From assembly GCF_000300515.1 (NCBI RefSeq), contig NZ_AMSI01000005.1, positions 288,309-352,308 of the forward strand: 64,000 bases of DNA, written 5' to 3'. The DNA comes from Nitratireductor indicus C115 (GTDB lineage Bacteria > Pseudomonadota > Alphaproteobacteria > Rhizobiales > Rhizobiaceae). The notes below the pieces were generated by a model, which did not search any database, had not been told where the DNA came from, and saw nothing but the letters and a program-made list of their open reading frames with translations. The position numbers and the translations under genes are program-made. This document shows, piece by piece, positions 45,925-55,853 of this stretch; the first letter of the stretch is position 1; each line of letters starts with the position of its first letter.

Positions 45925-47166
45925 ATGCCCCAGCCCGCCACCGCCCGCGCGACTGCCCAGTCTTCGTTTCCCTGGCTGATCGTCATCTGCGGATGCCTGA
46001 TTACGGGACTGAATTTCGGCCCGCGCTCGGCAATGGGCTTTTTCCAGCTTCCCATGCTTGCCGATACCGGTTGGGACCGCACGACCTTCGGTCTCGCCAT
46101 TGCGATTCAGAACCTCATGTGGGGCGTGGGGCAGCCTGTCTTCGGCGCTCTCGCCGACCGGTTCGGAACCTGGCGCGTGCTCACTCTTTCGGCTGCGATC
46201 TATGCTGCCGGCCTTCTCATGATGGCGTCCGCGCACAATGAGATGATGCTGCATATCGGCGGCGGTGTCCTTATCGGGCTTGGCGTGGCGGGCGGCTCCT
46301 TCAGCATCATCCTTGCGGCATTCGCCCGCAGCGTGCCCGCGGAAAAGCGCAGCTTCATCTTCGGGCTTGCCACGGCGGCGGGTTCGGCCGGCATGTTCCT
46401 TTTCGCGCCCATTTCGCAAGGGCTGATCAGCGCCTATGGCTGGTCGGACACGCTGGTCTATATGGCGGCGGCCATGCTCATCATTCCGGTGCTTGCGATC
46501 CCGCTTATCGGGAATGCGGCATCCAACCCGTCAGCACATGCGCAATTCAAGCAGACGGCGGCAGAAGCCTTGCGCGAGGCCCTCGGTCATCGCAGCTTCG
46601 TGTTGCTGGTGTCAGGTTTCTTCGTCTGCGGTTTTCAGCTCGCCTTCATCACCGCGCATTTCCCCGCCTATATCGGCGATATCGGCATCGACGCCAGCTA
46701 TGCGGTGATCGCGCTGGCCCTGATCGGCTTCTTCAACATCATCGGTTCTCTTCTTTCCGGTTTCATCAGCCAGCGTTATTCGAAGCCAATCTTCCTCGCC
46801 TATATCTATATCGCCCGCTCGGTAGCGGTGGCGCTGTTCCTGCTTCTGCCGCAAACGCCGACGAGCGTGATCGCTTTCTCAGTGGTCATGGGCCTTCTGT
46901 GGCTGTCGACCGTGCCGCCCACCAATGCGCTGGTCGCGGTGATGTTCGGCACGCGCCATCTCGGCATGCTGGGCGGTGTCGTCTTCTTCTCGCACCAGGT
47001 CGGCTCATTTCTGGGCGTCTGGCTCGGCGGCTATCTCTACGATCAATTCGGCAGTTACGATCCGGTCTGGTGGCTTGGCATGGCACTTGGCCTGTTTGCG
47101 GCTGTCGTGCACTGGCCAATCCAGGAAAAGGCGGTCGACCGCCCTGCCCTCGTGCCTGCGGAATAG
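45925..47166 (+). CDS. MFS transporter (OFA-like)
   Basis: A 12-span major facilitator of 413 residues (from ATG 45925): FPWLIVICGCLITGLNFGPRSAMG, then ADRFGTWRVLT and ISQRYSKPIFLA loops typical of the MFS. In outline it resembles monocarboxylate/oxalate-formate antiporter relatives, but no specific substrate motif is visible. The start is uncertain: ATG 45880 or 45886 give 12-15 additional residues, while 45925 has a weak ACGAG site seven bases upstream. Its own promoter with a dyad lies upstream. Confidence 0.82.
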   Translation: MPQPATARATAQSSFPWLIVICGCLITGLNFGPRSAMGFFQLPMLADTGWDRTTFGLAIAIQNLMWGVGQPVFGALADRFGTWRVLTLSAAIYAAGLLMMASAHNEMMLHIGGGVLIGLGVAGGSFSIILAAFARSVPAEKRSFIFGLATAAGSAGMFLFAPISQGLISAYGWSDTLVYMAAAMLIIPVLAIPLIGNAASNPSAHAQFKQTAAEALREALGHRSFVLLVSGFFVCGFQLAFITAHFPAYIGDIGIDASYAVIALALIGFFNIIGSLLSGFISQRYSKPIFLAYIYIARSVAVALFLLLPQTPTSVIAFSVVMGLLWLSTVPPTNALVAVMFGTRHLGMLGGVVFFSHQVGSFLGVWLGGYLYDQFGSYDPVWWLGMALGLFAAVVHWPIQEKAVDRPALVPAE

Positions 47167-47218
47167 AAAACCGTCCAACCGGCTTAAACCACTGGTGTCT
47201 GCCTGTCGGAGAGAGGTG

Positions 47219-47959
47219 TCAAACCGCCTGCGCGCGAAGCCTTGCGAGAGCGGCGATAAAACCGCCGCGCGCATCGGGTTCCTGCAGGCCGCGCGGCTCA
47301 TAGACGTTGCGATTGAAGAAGAAGCCGGTCAGACGGAATGCTTCGCCAAGGGCCGTTTCTTCTGCAATACGCTGTGTGCCGCCCGCCATGAGAAAAGCCG
47401 GCAACGGCAGCAGCCGGTCCTGCCAGGGCGCTCCCGCAGTGCGCGTGACCGCGCGGCCTGATTTGGGCGAGACATATGCAAGGTCTTCCCGAACTCCGGT
47501 CAAGGCGCATTGGGCAAGATCGAGCCCGAAGCCCAGCTCCTCCAGGACGGCCAGCTCAAAACGCACGACCAGGGCGCCTGCAAGCTCCGGATCGTCGAGA
47601 TGCGCGGTGATGATTTTCAGGCTCTCATAAAGGCCGGCATTGGGATCGCGCTCGGGCACAAGTCGCAGATGCGCGGCCAGAAGCTGGATGCCATAGACGG
47701 CGATAGCGGATGAGAGAAGCCGGGCGGCATTCAGCTCCACGGGCTCGACCTGGAAGGCACCCAGATGCTCTTCAAGGCGGGCCCGCCAGACGAGTTCCAC
47801 ACGGTTTCCCGGCTGAAGCAAAGGTTGCATGCGGCGCGAACGGCCGCCCTTGACGAGCCCCAGATGCCGGCCATGGGCCGCCGTCATCGTTTCAAGGATA
47901 ACGCTGCTTTCGCCATGCCGGCGGGCGCCCAGAATGATGCCTTCGTCACGCCATTCCAT
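47219..47959 (-). CDS. recO: DNA repair protein RecO
   Basis: RecO helps load RecA on SSB-coated single strands in the RecFOR pathway. The 246-residue protein starts [19 protein letters not shown] and has the N-terminal OB fold and C-terminal helical domain ([24 protein letters not shown]). The CXnC zinc pairs of some RecO are absent, as is usual in alphaproteobacteria. It follows era by 18 bases at the end of the leftward core operon. Confidence 0.95.
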   Translation of the reverse strand: MEWRDEGIILGARRHGESSVILETMTAAHGRHLGLVKGGRSRRMQPLLQPGNRVELVWRARLEEHLGAFQVEPVELNAARLLSSAIAVYGIQLLAAHLRLVPERDPNAGLYESLKIITAHLDDPELAGALVVRFELAVLEELGFGLDLAQCALTGVREDLAYVSPKSGRAVTRTAGAPWQDRLLPLPAFLMAGGTQRIAEETALGEAFRLTGFFFNRNVYEPRGLQEPDARGGFIAALARLRAQAV

Positions 47960-47977
47960 GGGCCGACTGTCCTCCCG

Positions 47978-48907
47978 TCAGCCCGGGAATTCAAGCCCCA
48001 TCTCGCGATAGCGCTCAGGGTCGTTGCCCCACCCTTCACGCACTTTCACGAACAGGAAGAGATGCACCTTCTGCTCCAGAATGCCCGCGATCTCCTCACG
48101 GGCCGCCTGACCGATGGCGCGGATGGTCGCCCCCTTGTGGCCGAGCACAATCTTCTTCTGGCTATCGCGCTCCACATAGATCACCTGATCGATGCGCACG
48201 GAACCGTCCTTGCGCTCCTCCCACTTTTCGGTCTCCACATGGATCGCATAGGGCAATTCCTGATGCAGGCGCAGGAACAGCTTCTCGCGCGTGATCTCGG
48301 CGGCAAGCTGGCGCATGGGCAGGTCGGATATCTGATCGTCCGGATAGTACCAGGGGCCTTCAGGAAGCCGTTCGCCGAGATAGGCGAGCAGATCCTCGCA
48401 GCCCGAGCCGTTGAGCGCCGAAATCATGAAGGTGCGTTCGAAATCGACCTTGCCATTGGCAATGGCGGCGAGTTCGAGAAGCGTTTCGCGCTTCACACGG
48501 TCGATCTTGTTGAGGATCAGGAGCTTGGGCTGGGCAACCTCGGAAAGCCTCTCGAGAATGGCTTCGGCATCGCCCTTGATACCGCGTTCGGCATCGATGA
48601 GAAAGGCCACGATGTCGGCATCCTTCGCGCCTCCCCAGGCCGTCGTGACCATGGCGCGGTCAAGGCGGCGGCGCGGATTGAAGATGCCGGGCGTATCGAT
48701 GAAGACGATCTGCGTCTGCTCATGCGTGGCAATACCGCGAATGATGGCGCGCGTCGTCTGCACCTTATGTGTGACGATGGAGACCTTGGCGCCGACAAGC
48801 TGGTTCAGAAGCGTCGACTTGCCGGCATTGGGGGCGCCGATCAGTGCAACGAAACCGGAGCGTGTCTTCTCGCCAGCTTCCGGGATAGTCGTGTTTTCGT
48901 CGCTCAT
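47978..48907 (-). CDS. era: GTPase Era
   Basis: Era binds the 3' end of 16S rRNA and helps 30S assembly. The 309 residues show G1 GAPNAGKST (24-32), G3 DTPGIFNPRRRLD, G4 NKID and a C-terminal KH domain ending QVIYVERDSQKKIVLGHKG and ATIRAIGQ. It overlaps rnc by ATGA, so the rnc-era pair is translationally coupled as in E. coli. Confidence 0.97.
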   Translation of the reverse strand: MSDENTTIPEAGEKTRSGFVALIGAPNAGKSTLLNQLVGAKVSIVTHKVQTTRAIIRGIATHEQTQIVFIDTPGIFNPRRRLDRAMVTTAWGGAKDADIVAFLIDAERGIKGDAEAILERLSEVAQPKLLILNKIDRVKRETLLELAAIANGKVDFERTFMISALNGSGCEDLLAYLGERLPEGPWYYPDDQISDLPMRQLAAEITREKLFLRLHQELPYAIHVETEKWEERKDGSVRIDQVIYVERDSQKKIVLGHKGATIRAIGQAAREEIAGILEQKVHLFLFVKVREGWGNDPERYREMGLEFPG

Positions 48908-49635
48908 GATCCCGCCTCGTTCTTTTCCCAGATACCCTCGCGTTCGAGCATCGATGTTGCAGCCGTCTGTTCCGCCTCGCGCTTGGAGCGTCCGCTCCCG
49001 TGGGCCGGCTCGTATCCCTTTACCCGAACCGCCACGGAAAATATCGGATCGTGATCCGGTCCCTCGCGGTTTTCAATCGTGTAGGCCGGCGTTGCGCCGG
49101 AAACCTGATGCGCCCATTCCTGAAGCGCGGTCTTGGGGTCGCGGCGCGCCGCGTCGGCGGCACGGGCGCGCCCGCCCCAATTGGTACGGATGAAGGTGCG
49201 GGCAGCATCAAGACCACCCTCAAGGAAGATCACCGCAATCAGCGCTTCCATGACATCGGCGCGCAGATTGACCTGCTTGCGTGCCGCGGCCCCACGCAGG
49301 TCGCTGCCGATGTGAATAAGCGGGCTGACCCTCAGCGCGTCGGCGATCTCGGCCAGCGTCTCGGCGTTGACCAGCGTGTTCAGACGCACGGAAAGCTCGC
49401 CTTCGGGCGCTTGCGGAAAGAGTTCGTAGAGGAGTTCCGCGACTGCGAGCCCCAGGACCCTGTCGCCCAGAAATTCCAGGCGTTGGTAGTCGAGCCCGGA
49501 GCGCCCACGCGCACTCGCATGCGTCATGGCCTGCTCTACAAGCGCCACATCCTCAAATACAAAGCCCGCGCAGGCAGAAACGGCCTCGGCCAGTTCCTTC
49601 CCGCGCAGACGTTTTCCCGATACGCTTTTTACCAA
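48904..49635 (-). CDS. rnc: Ribonuclease III
   Basis: RNase III cuts double-stranded RNA in rRNA maturation and mRNA turnover. The catalytic domain has LEFLGDRVLGLAVAE, in which Arg replaces the usual Ser after Gly-Asp, and the acidic residues remain; the dsRNA-binding domain is at the C terminus (TALQEWAHQVSGATPAY...SKREAEQTAATSML). The only plausible start near the lepB stop is TTG at 49635 (243 residues); upstream extensions lie inside lepB and are unconserved. A TTG start implies modest translation. rnc overlaps era downstream. Confidence 0.92.
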   Translation of the reverse strand: MVKSVSGKRLRGKELAEAVSACAGFVFEDVALVEQAMTHASARGRSGLDYQRLEFLGDRVLGLAVAELLYELFPQAPEGELSVRLNTLVNAETLAEIADALRVSPLIHIGSDLRGAAARKQVNLRADVMEALIAVIFLEGGLDAARTFIRTNWGGRARAADAARRDPKTALQEWAHQVSGATPAYTIENREGPDHDPIFSVAVRVKGYEPAHGSGRSKREAEQTAATSMLEREGIWEKNEAGS

Positions 49636-49639
49636 AATA

Positions 49640-50389
49640 TCAGTCGATCCAGTTGAAGATCCGCGTTGCGCGCACCTCGGAAGGCCAGCGCCACAGCTCA
49701 AGCGGGCTTGCACCGCCTGCAATGGAGAAGAAGATGATGTTGGCGCGGCCAACAAGGTTTTCCGCAGGCACATAGCCGACCGAGAAGCGACTGTCCGAGG
49801 AATTGTCGCGGTTATCGCCCATCATGAAATAATGGCCTTCCGGCACCACGAATTCACGCGTGTTGTCACCGATGCCGTTCGGCGTCAGATCGAGCGTGTC
49901 ATAGGAGACGCCGTTCGGCAGGGTCTCGCGATAGACATCCACCGGCCGGTCGGTCTCGGTGATATCGGGATCATCGATCTGGCCAACCTTCTCGCGCTTG
50001 ACCGCCTCATCATTGATATAAAGCACGCCTTCGCGCACCTGAATCTTGTCGCCCGGCAGACCCACCACACGCTTGATGTAATCAATCGAGGGATTGGGCG
50101 GGAACTTGAACACGACGACATCGCCACGCTTCGGCTCGCTACCCCAGATGCGGCCGGAAAAGAGCGGCGGCGAAAAAGGCAAAGAATGGCGCGAATAGCC
50201 ATAAGCCCACTTCGTCACGAAGAGGTAGTCACCTTCAAGCAAAGTCGGCCGCATGGAACCCGACGGGATCGAGAATGGCTGGAACAGGAAGGTGCGGATC
50301 ACCAGCGCCAGGATCAGAGCCTGAACAATAACGCTGATGGTTTCGCCCAAACCGCCCGAATTCTTCTTCGATTTGTCAGCCACGCTCAT
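49640..50389 (-). CDS. lepB: Signal peptidase I
   Basis: LepB removes signal peptides from secreted proteins at the inner membrane. The 249-residue protein has one N-terminal membrane span (ETISVIVQALILALVIRTF), the catalytic Ser in FSIPSGSMRPTL and the Lys in DYIKRVVGLPGD. GAGGAA lies upstream of the ATG 50389; the frame extends further but without homology. The ATG lies about 96 bases after acpS. Confidence 0.96.
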   Translation of the reverse strand: MSVADKSKKNSGGLGETISVIVQALILALVIRTFLFQPFSIPSGSMRPTLLEGDYLFVTKWAYGYSRHSLPFSPPLFSGRIWGSEPKRGDVVVFKFPPNPSIDYIKRVVGLPGDKIQVREGVLYINDEAVKREKVGQIDDPDITETDRPVDVYRETLPNGVSYDTLDLTPNGIGDNTREFVVPEGHYFMMGDNRDNSSDSRFSVGYVPAENLVGRANIIFFSIAGGASPLELWRWPSEVRATRIFNWID

Positions 50390-50485
50390 AAATTCCTCGG
50401 TTCGAGTGTTTCGCTCGGTCATATCGCGCCCATCCGGCTGCCGCAATGCGGCAGAGACCGGAAGATGGGCATTTCCGCTGCGCCA

Positions 50486-50887
50486 TCAAGTCTCGCTCAG
50501 CGCCTCGATGATGACGAAAGCCTGAGCAAGCGGATAATCATCCGTAATGGTCAGATGGATCACGGCTTTGTGGCCAGCCGGTGTCATGGAAGCCAGACGG
50601 GCTGCCGCACCACCGGAAAGCTCCATGGTCGGCTTGCCGCCGGGAAGATTCACAACGCCCATTTCGCGCCAGAAGACGCCACGTGAAATGCCTGTTCCGA
50701 GGGCTTTCGCACAGGCTTCCTTGGCAGCAAAACGCTTTGCATAGGAGGCCGCGCGCTCCGCACGGCGGTCGGACTTGTTCCGTTCGATCTCGGTAAAGAC
50801 GCGATTGGTGAAGCGTTCCCCGTAGCGCTCGAGCGTCTTGGCGACGCGACGAATGTCGATCAGATCGCTCCCGATACCGATGATCAT
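50486..50887 (-). CDS. acpS: Holo-ACP synthase
   Basis: AcpS adds 4'-phosphopantetheine to the serine of apo-ACP (AcpP at 6679-6918 here). The 133-residue protein begins [15 protein letters not shown], with the Mg-binding Asp in GSDLID and the [16 protein letters not shown] motif including the catalytic Glu. ATG 50887 overlaps the stop of the DUF2062 gene (TGATG). The longer frame is in the DUF2062 region and was dropped. Confidence 0.96.
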   Translation of the reverse strand: MIIGIGSDLIDIRRVAKTLERYGERFTNRVFTEIERNKSDRRAERAASYAKRFAAKEACAKALGTGISRGVFWREMGVVNLPGGKPTMELSGGAAARLASMTPAGHKAVIHLTITDDYPLAQAFVIIEALSET

Positions 50888-51480
50888 CAGCCTGCCACGG
50901 GCCGGGGGCCGACACTCTGAGCGAGGGCGCGCCGACGGGCACGCTCTGCCAGCCGCTTGCGGCGCTGCTCGCGGAAGGCCAGCGTGGCCCAGCGCGTCAG
51001 GAAATAGAAAACCAGGCCGAAGAACAGGCCGAGCGGAACGCAGCCCACGGTCATCGGCTTGATGAACGGGTCCCACAACTGGGAGAATTCAAGATGACGC
51101 AACAGGCGGCCAAGATGCACGGTTGCAGCCGGCGGCGCATGGGCGCCGGTGAGGATCAGCTTGCCGGTCTCAAGCGTCGCGCCCCAGATAAAGGGAAATG
51201 TCAGCGGATTGCCCACGGCCGTACCGATCGCCGAGGCGACGAGGTTGCCGCCTATGCACCAAGCAAGAGCGGCCGCGATCACGAAATGAAAGCCGAGGAA
51301 AGGCGTAAACGAAGCAAAGGCTCCAGCGGCGATGCCTGCCGCTATGGCATGCGGGGTGGCCGTCAGCCGTAAGGCGCGTTTCGTGAAATATTTCGCGGAG
51401 CGCCAGAAGGAGCGGCGCGGCCACACCATGGTGCGTGCCCGTTCCCACAGATCCGCTGGTTTCCTACGTCTGAACAACAT
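50887..51480 (-). CDS. DUF2062 domain membrane protein
   Basis: The 197-residue protein has an N-terminal basic segment ([23 protein letters not shown]), then hydrophobic stretches [24 protein letters not shown] and [22 protein letters not shown] typical of DUF2062. The C terminus is Arg-rich. Found next to acpS in Rhizobiales; function unknown. The upstream ~250 bases (51481-51732) hold no gene. Confidence 0.87.
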   Translation of the reverse strand: MLFRRRKPADLWERARTMVWPRRSFWRSAKYFTKRALRLTATPHAIAAGIAAGAFASFTPFLGFHFVIAAALAWCIGGNLVASAIGTAVGNPLTFPFIWGATLETGKLILTGAHAPPAATVHLGRLLRHLEFSQLWDPFIKPMTVGCVPLGLFFGLVFYFLTRWATLAFREQRRKRLAERARRRALAQSVGPRPVAG

Positions 51481-51732
51481 TGCCGAGATACCGCATTCCC
51501 AGTGAACTCAATCCTTTCAAGCGGATGGCAAGCCTACCCCCCAAGCCTCTTAACGACTCTATCTCCCAGCCTCTTAACGAGGCGTTCGCACCGAAGCACC
51601 CAATAAGGATATAGGCAGGCCGTTTAGGTTAGGGCAAGCAAAACACGCCGGCTTTGGCTCATTGCTTGCGCATTGGCCAAGGATCACTCAAGGGCTAGCT
51701 GCCCGTATTGGCGGAATTTGGGCGAGGAGCGA

Positions 51733-52524
51733 TCAGCCGGAAGCTTCGCCGGAGCGTTTTGCCGCAACGCGGCAACGGATTTCGACAAGGCTGCCGGCGG
51801 GCTTGCGAATGTCGAAGGCGCCGGTTTGCCGAACGAGTTCCAGGAGCTTGCTGGCACCGTAGGCGCGGGTGTCGAAGTCAGGCTTGATCATCCGAAGCGT
51901 GCCCCCCAGTTGCGAGAGACATACCCAACCATCGGCACTGTCCCGCTGCTTTATCGCCTTACGCAGGACAGGTACGGCCTCTTTGGGCGCGGGCTTGGCA
52001 GGGCTTTGCCGCACCACCTTTTCAGCGGGCAATATTGCCGTGGATTTCGTTTCCGTGCCCGCGCATAAGGGCTTGGACTTCTCCATGAAAGATGTGGTGT
52101 CGATGAAGCGGGTGCATGCCTTCTGAAAACTTTCAGGTGTCTTGGTTTCTCCAAAGCCGAAAACATCCAGCCCTTCCTCGCGGATACGCACCGCAAGCCT
52201 GGTGAAGTCGCTGTCGGAGGAAACGAGGCAAAATCCATCAGCGCCTCCTTTATGGAGCAGGTCCATCGCATCAATCACCATGGCGATATCGGTGGCGTTC
52301 TTGCCAGTCGTATAGGCAAACTGATGGTGTGGAACCAGTGCATGTCGCGGCAGAATTTCGCGCCAGGGCGCCAAATGCTCCTTGCTGAAATCTCCATAGA
52401 GACGGCGGGTGTCGGCCACACCAATCCGTATGATTTCTGCAAAAAGCCTGTCGGCGATCCTCGAAGACGTATTTTCCGCATCAATCAGTACGGCAAGACG
52501 TCTCATGCTTTTCGGCTCGCTCAC
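51733..52524 (-). CDS. NYN-domain protein with C-terminal LOTUS/OST-HTH domain
   Basis: The 263-residue protein has an N-terminal NYN (PIN-like) nuclease domain: RLAVLIDAENTSSRIAD (first acidic residue), the central DIAMVIDAMDLLHKGGADGF and SSDSDFTRLAVRIREEG. The last ~75 residues form a LOTUS/OST-HTH-like domain (GWVCLSQLGGTLRMIKPDFDTRAYGASKLLELV). Such NYN-LOTUS proteins are thought to act on RNA, as in eukaryotic MARF1; the bacterial role is unknown. The GTG start has GAGGG seven bases upstream; ATG 52506 is the alternative. It lies between DUF2062 and rsh in a core gene block. Confidence 0.85.
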   Translation of the reverse strand: MSEPKSMRRLAVLIDAENTSSRIADRLFAEIIRIGVADTRRLYGDFSKEHLAPWREILPRHALVPHHQFAYTTGKNATDIAMVIDAMDLLHKGGADGFCLVSSDSDFTRLAVRIREEGLDVFGFGETKTPESFQKACTRFIDTTSFMEKSKPLCAGTETKSTAILPAEKVVRQSPAKPAPKEAVPVLRKAIKQRDSADGWVCLSQLGGTLRMIKPDFDTRAYGASKLLELVRQTGAFDIRKPAGSLVEIRCRVAAKRSGEASG

Positions 52525-52701
52525 TGCTTGCCCTCACCCTCGACCTCAATCGGGCGAAAGAGTAGGACATGCAATCATGCGATTTCGTTAAACCCGATGC
52601 TACAACTCGAACGAGCAAAGAAACGGGCTGTGAAGCCCTTGCAGCGTGTTTTGCCGCGCCGGATGATGTCGTACCTGCCCCACTTCGACCAGCACGGGCG
52701 C

Positions 52702-54963
52702 TCACCCATTCACGCGGTGGGCATCGCTGACGCAGCCGATTTCCTTGATCTGGGAAAGAAGCCTGTTCAGGTGCTTGAGGTCCCATACTTCGAGATCGAA
52801 CAGCATTTCGGTGAAATCAGGCGCGGTTCGCTCCATGGAAAGCGTGTGGATATTGGCATCGTTGGAGGCGATGGCCTGCGCGATCTCGGCCAATGATCCC
52901 GGTTCGTTGATTGCGGTCACCGAAACCCGAACCGGAAAGCGCTCCTTCATGTGCTCGTCGATATCCCAGCGCACGTCGATCCAGCGTTCCGGCTGATCGT
53001 CGAAGGCGGTGAGTGCCGGCGACTGGATGGGATAGATCGTAATGCCGGAGCCGGGATGCAGGATGCCGACGATACGGTCGCCCGGCACGGCCCCTTCAGG
53101 AGCAAAGCGCACCGGCAGGTCGCCGGAAACACCGCGGATCGGCAAGGCGCCCTGCCCTGCCTCCTTGCGCTCCTTGGTGGGCTCGTCCTTGCTGCGTTTG
53201 GCACGCCTGGAAGATCGTCCGGGAATCTGGAACAGCATGCCCGCGGCATTGCGCAGATTGAACCAGCCTTCCTCACGCTGCTGCTGTTTGGGCTGCTGCG
53301 TGACGCGCTCATCCTTGTAGTCGGGGAAGACGGCGCGCACGACATCCTGCGAGGAGAGTTCGCCGCGACCGACGGCAGCCAGCACATCCTCCACATCCTG
53401 ACGGCCCAGGCGATGGAGAACCGGCTTCAGCGCATCGCGCGAAAAGCTCTTGTCGGCCCGCTCGAAGGCGCGCTCCAGAATGCGCGCGCCAAGCCCTGAA
53501 TACTGCTTGCGGATGGCGTTTCGCGTGGCGCGGCGGATCGCGGCCCGCGCCTTGCCGGTCACCACGACGGATTCCCAGGCAGCGGGCGGCACCTGTGCCT
53601 TGGAACGGATGATCTCCACCTCGTCGCCATTCTTCAACTCGGTCATCAGCGGCATGATGCGGCCATTGACCTTGGCACCCACGCAGGTGTCGCCGACATC
53701 GGTGTGAACCGCATAGGCAAAATCGATAGGGGTTGCGCCGCGCGGCAGCGCGATCAGACGCCCCTTGGGCGTGAAACAGAATACCTGATCCTGGAACAGC
53801 TCCAGCTTGGTGTTTTCAAGGAAATCTTCAGGCGTATCGCCTTCCGAGAGCGCCTCAATGGTCTGGCGCAGCCATGCATATGCATTCGTGTCGCGCGAAA
53901 TCTTGTGCTCGGCACCCGACAGCTTGCCGCCCATATCCTTGTAGATCGAATGCGCGGCAACGCCATATTCGGCTATTCTGTGCATCTCGAACGTGCGGAT
54001 CTGCAGTTCCACACGCTGGCGCGAAGGGCCGACGATCGTGGTGTGGATCGAGCGATAATCGTTCTGCTTGGGCGTCGAGATATAATCCTTGAAGCGGCCC
54101 GGCACCATCGACCAGGTGGAGTGGATGACGCCCAGCGCGCGATAACAATCTTCCACCGTGTCGACCAGAACGCGGAAGCCGAAGATATCGGACAATTGCT
54201 CGAAGGAAAGCGCCTTGGTTTCCATCTTGCGGAAGACGGACCAGGGTTTCTTCTGGCGGCTTTTCACCTCCGCCTTGATCTGGTGCTCGACGAAAAGATG
54301 CGAAAGCGCATCTTCAATCGCCTTGATGACCCCTTCATTGCGCTCGCAGAATTCGGCAAGGCGCTCGGTCACTGCGCGAAAGGCTTCCGGGTTTATGTGG
54401 CGGAAAGCGAGTTCCTCCAGCTCTTCGCGCATGTCCTGCATGCCCATGCGCCCGGCAAGCGGCGCATAGATATCCATCGTCTCCTCTGCGATGCGCAGGC
54501 GCTTGTGCTCAGGCACATGACCGAGCGTGCGCATGTTGTGGAGACGGTCGGCGAGTTTGACGAGCAGCACGCGCACATCGTCGGAGATCGCCAGCAGCAG
54601 CTTGCGAAGGTTTTCGGCCTGATGCGCCTTCTTGGAAACGAGATCGAGGCGCTTGAGCTTGGTCAGGCCTTCGACGAGCTTGCCGATGTCGGGGCCGAAC
54701 AACTCATCGATCTCAGCGCGTGTGGCGGTCGTATCCTCGATCGTGTCATGGAGAAGCGCAACGGCGATGGTCGCCTCGTCGAGATGCATGTCCGTCAAAA
54801 TGGCGGCGACTTCGAGCGGGTGCGAGAAATAAGGGTCCCCGGAGGCGCGGCGCTGGTGGCCGTGCTTCTGCATCGCGTAAACATAAGCCTTGTTTAGAAG
54901 CGCCTCATTGACGTCCGGCTTGTAGCGCTGGACACGCTCGACAAGCTCGTATTGACGCATCAT
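52702..54963 (-). CDS. Bifunctional (p)ppGpp synthetase/hydrolase (Rsh)
   Basis: Rsh makes and degrades the stringent alarmone (p)ppGpp. The 753 residues show the hydrolase HD domain with HPLEVAAILTDMH (His48) and LLHDTIEDT (His72-Asp73), then the synthetase region DIFGFRVLVDTVEDCY...DYISTPKQNDYRSIHTT, a TGS domain (FTPKGRLIALPRGATPIDFA) and a C-terminal ACT domain (SVTAINEPGSLAEIAQAIA). Both catalytic centres look intact, as in single-Rsh alphaproteobacteria. ATG 54963 with GAGGAA upstream; the second ATG three bases later is equally possible. rpoZ lies 138 bases upstream. Confidence 0.95.
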   Translation of the reverse strand: MMRQYELVERVQRYKPDVNEALLNKAYVYAMQKHGHQRRASGDPYFSHPLEVAAILTDMHLDEATIAVALLHDTIEDTTATRAEIDELFGPDIGKLVEGLTKLKRLDLVSKKAHQAENLRKLLLAISDDVRVLLVKLADRLHNMRTLGHVPEHKRLRIAEETMDIYAPLAGRMGMQDMREELEELAFRHINPEAFRAVTERLAEFCERNEGVIKAIEDALSHLFVEHQIKAEVKSRQKKPWSVFRKMETKALSFEQLSDIFGFRVLVDTVEDCYRALGVIHSTWSMVPGRFKDYISTPKQNDYRSIHTTIVGPSRQRVELQIRTFEMHRIAEYGVAAHSIYKDMGGKLSGAEHKISRDTNAYAWLRQTIEALSEGDTPEDFLENTKLELFQDQVFCFTPKGRLIALPRGATPIDFAYAVHTDVGDTCVGAKVNGRIMPLMTELKNGDEVEIIRSKAQVPPAAWESVVVTGKARAAIRRATRNAIRKQYSGLGARILERAFERADKSFSRDALKPVLHRLGRQDVEDVLAAVGRGELSSQDVVRAVFPDYKDERVTQQPKQQQREEGWFNLRNAAGMLFQIPGRSSRRAKRSKDEPTKERKEAGQGALPIRGVSGDLPVRFAPEGAVPGDRIVGILHPGSGITIYPIQSPALTAFDDQPERWIDVRWDIDEHMKERFPVRVSVTAINEPGSLAEIAQAIASNDANIHTLSMERTAPDFTEMLFDLEVWDLKHLNRLLSQIKEIGCVSDAHRVNG

Positions 54964-55101
54964 GGGCGGCTTCCTCGATCTTATTGTTTATACAAAGCAA
55001 AACATGCGCCGCGGGGACACGGCGCATGCTCACAATAGGCGGGAAAGCACCAATGCGGAAGCCCTGGCTGGGCAGCCCCGGCGGTGCTTAGAAGCTAACG
55101 A

Positions 55102-55497
55102 TCAGAAATCGTCGTTCTTTTCCGGAGGCACCAGTCCTTCGATACCGGCGAGAAGCTCTTCCTCGCTCATGCGATCGAAGGAAATGGCCTCTTCTTCCGT
55201 CTCGATGCCGATCTCGGTTTCCACCTCGGCCTGGCCGATGGTGGGCAGATCCGCTTCCGGCTCGTCCACTTCCACATGTTTCTGCAGCGAGTGGATCAGC
55301 GCTTCCTTGAGGTCGCCCGGAGACAGCGTCTCATCGGCGATCTCGCGCAGCGCAACCACGGGGTTCTTGTCGTTGTCGCGATCGACGGTGATGGATTCGC
55401 CCTGGGAAATCTGACGGGCGCGATGGGCTGCCAGCAGAACCAGATCGAAACGGTTGTCTACCTTGTCGATGCAGTCTTCAACGGTCACACGGGCCAT
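55102..55497 (-). CDS. rpoZ: RNA polymerase omega subunit
   Basis: Omega assists assembly of RNA polymerase and forms part of a (p)ppGpp site. The 131-residue protein starts [19 protein letters not shown] and [15 protein letters not shown], the canonical conserved region, then [21 protein letters not shown]. The Glu-rich C-terminal half ([14 protein letters not shown]) is typical for the group. It lies upstream of rsh in the same direction, linking the alarmone enzyme with its RNA polymerase target. Confidence 0.97.
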   Translation of the reverse strand: MARVTVEDCIDKVDNRFDLVLLAAHRARQISQGESITVDRDNDKNPVVALREIADETLSPGDLKEALIHSLQKHVEVDEPEADLPTIGQAEVETEIGIETEEEAISFDRMSEEELLAGIEGLVPPEKNDDF

Positions 55498-55853
55498 AGA
55501 GTGCCCCTTTCATGCGTCAATCTGTAAAGGAATCTTTCGGGTCCATAGCCCGACTGCGCTGAAAATACAAGGGTCGCGTCGTCAAACCGCTGTGGTCAAG
55601 GCGCTTCCCGAGCAGGCACGAAAGGGCCTTTTCAACCGGGTTTGAAGGCTCGCATAAAATGCTGGCTAAATGATGGCGAACACGCTCCACACCGCCCGCG
55701 ATCCGCTTGTATTCGCACTAAATTTGTTTATTGGTTGGAACTATCATCCACGAACGCTATTTTCTCATCAGTGATAGCTTAACGGTCCGTTCTTGCAGTG
55801 CGTTTTCCAGGCGACGTTCCCAACTCGGCCATTGCGTAAAAGGAATTTTGACA
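55498..55853. other. Divergent spacer between rpoZ and the LabA-like gene (356 bases)
   Basis: No convincing gene. The left side should hold the rpoZ promoter and the right the labA promoter. An AT-rich stretch lies at about 55717-55775 (TTTGTTTATTGGTTGGAACTATC), with the dyad CTATCA...TGATAG around it. AAAAGGA before the labA ATG is the ribosome site. Confidence 0.5.

Noticed and set aside
47765-49054. 429-codon plus-strand frame across era and rnc
   Set aside because: Shadow of conserved GTPase and RNase III genes on the minus strand.
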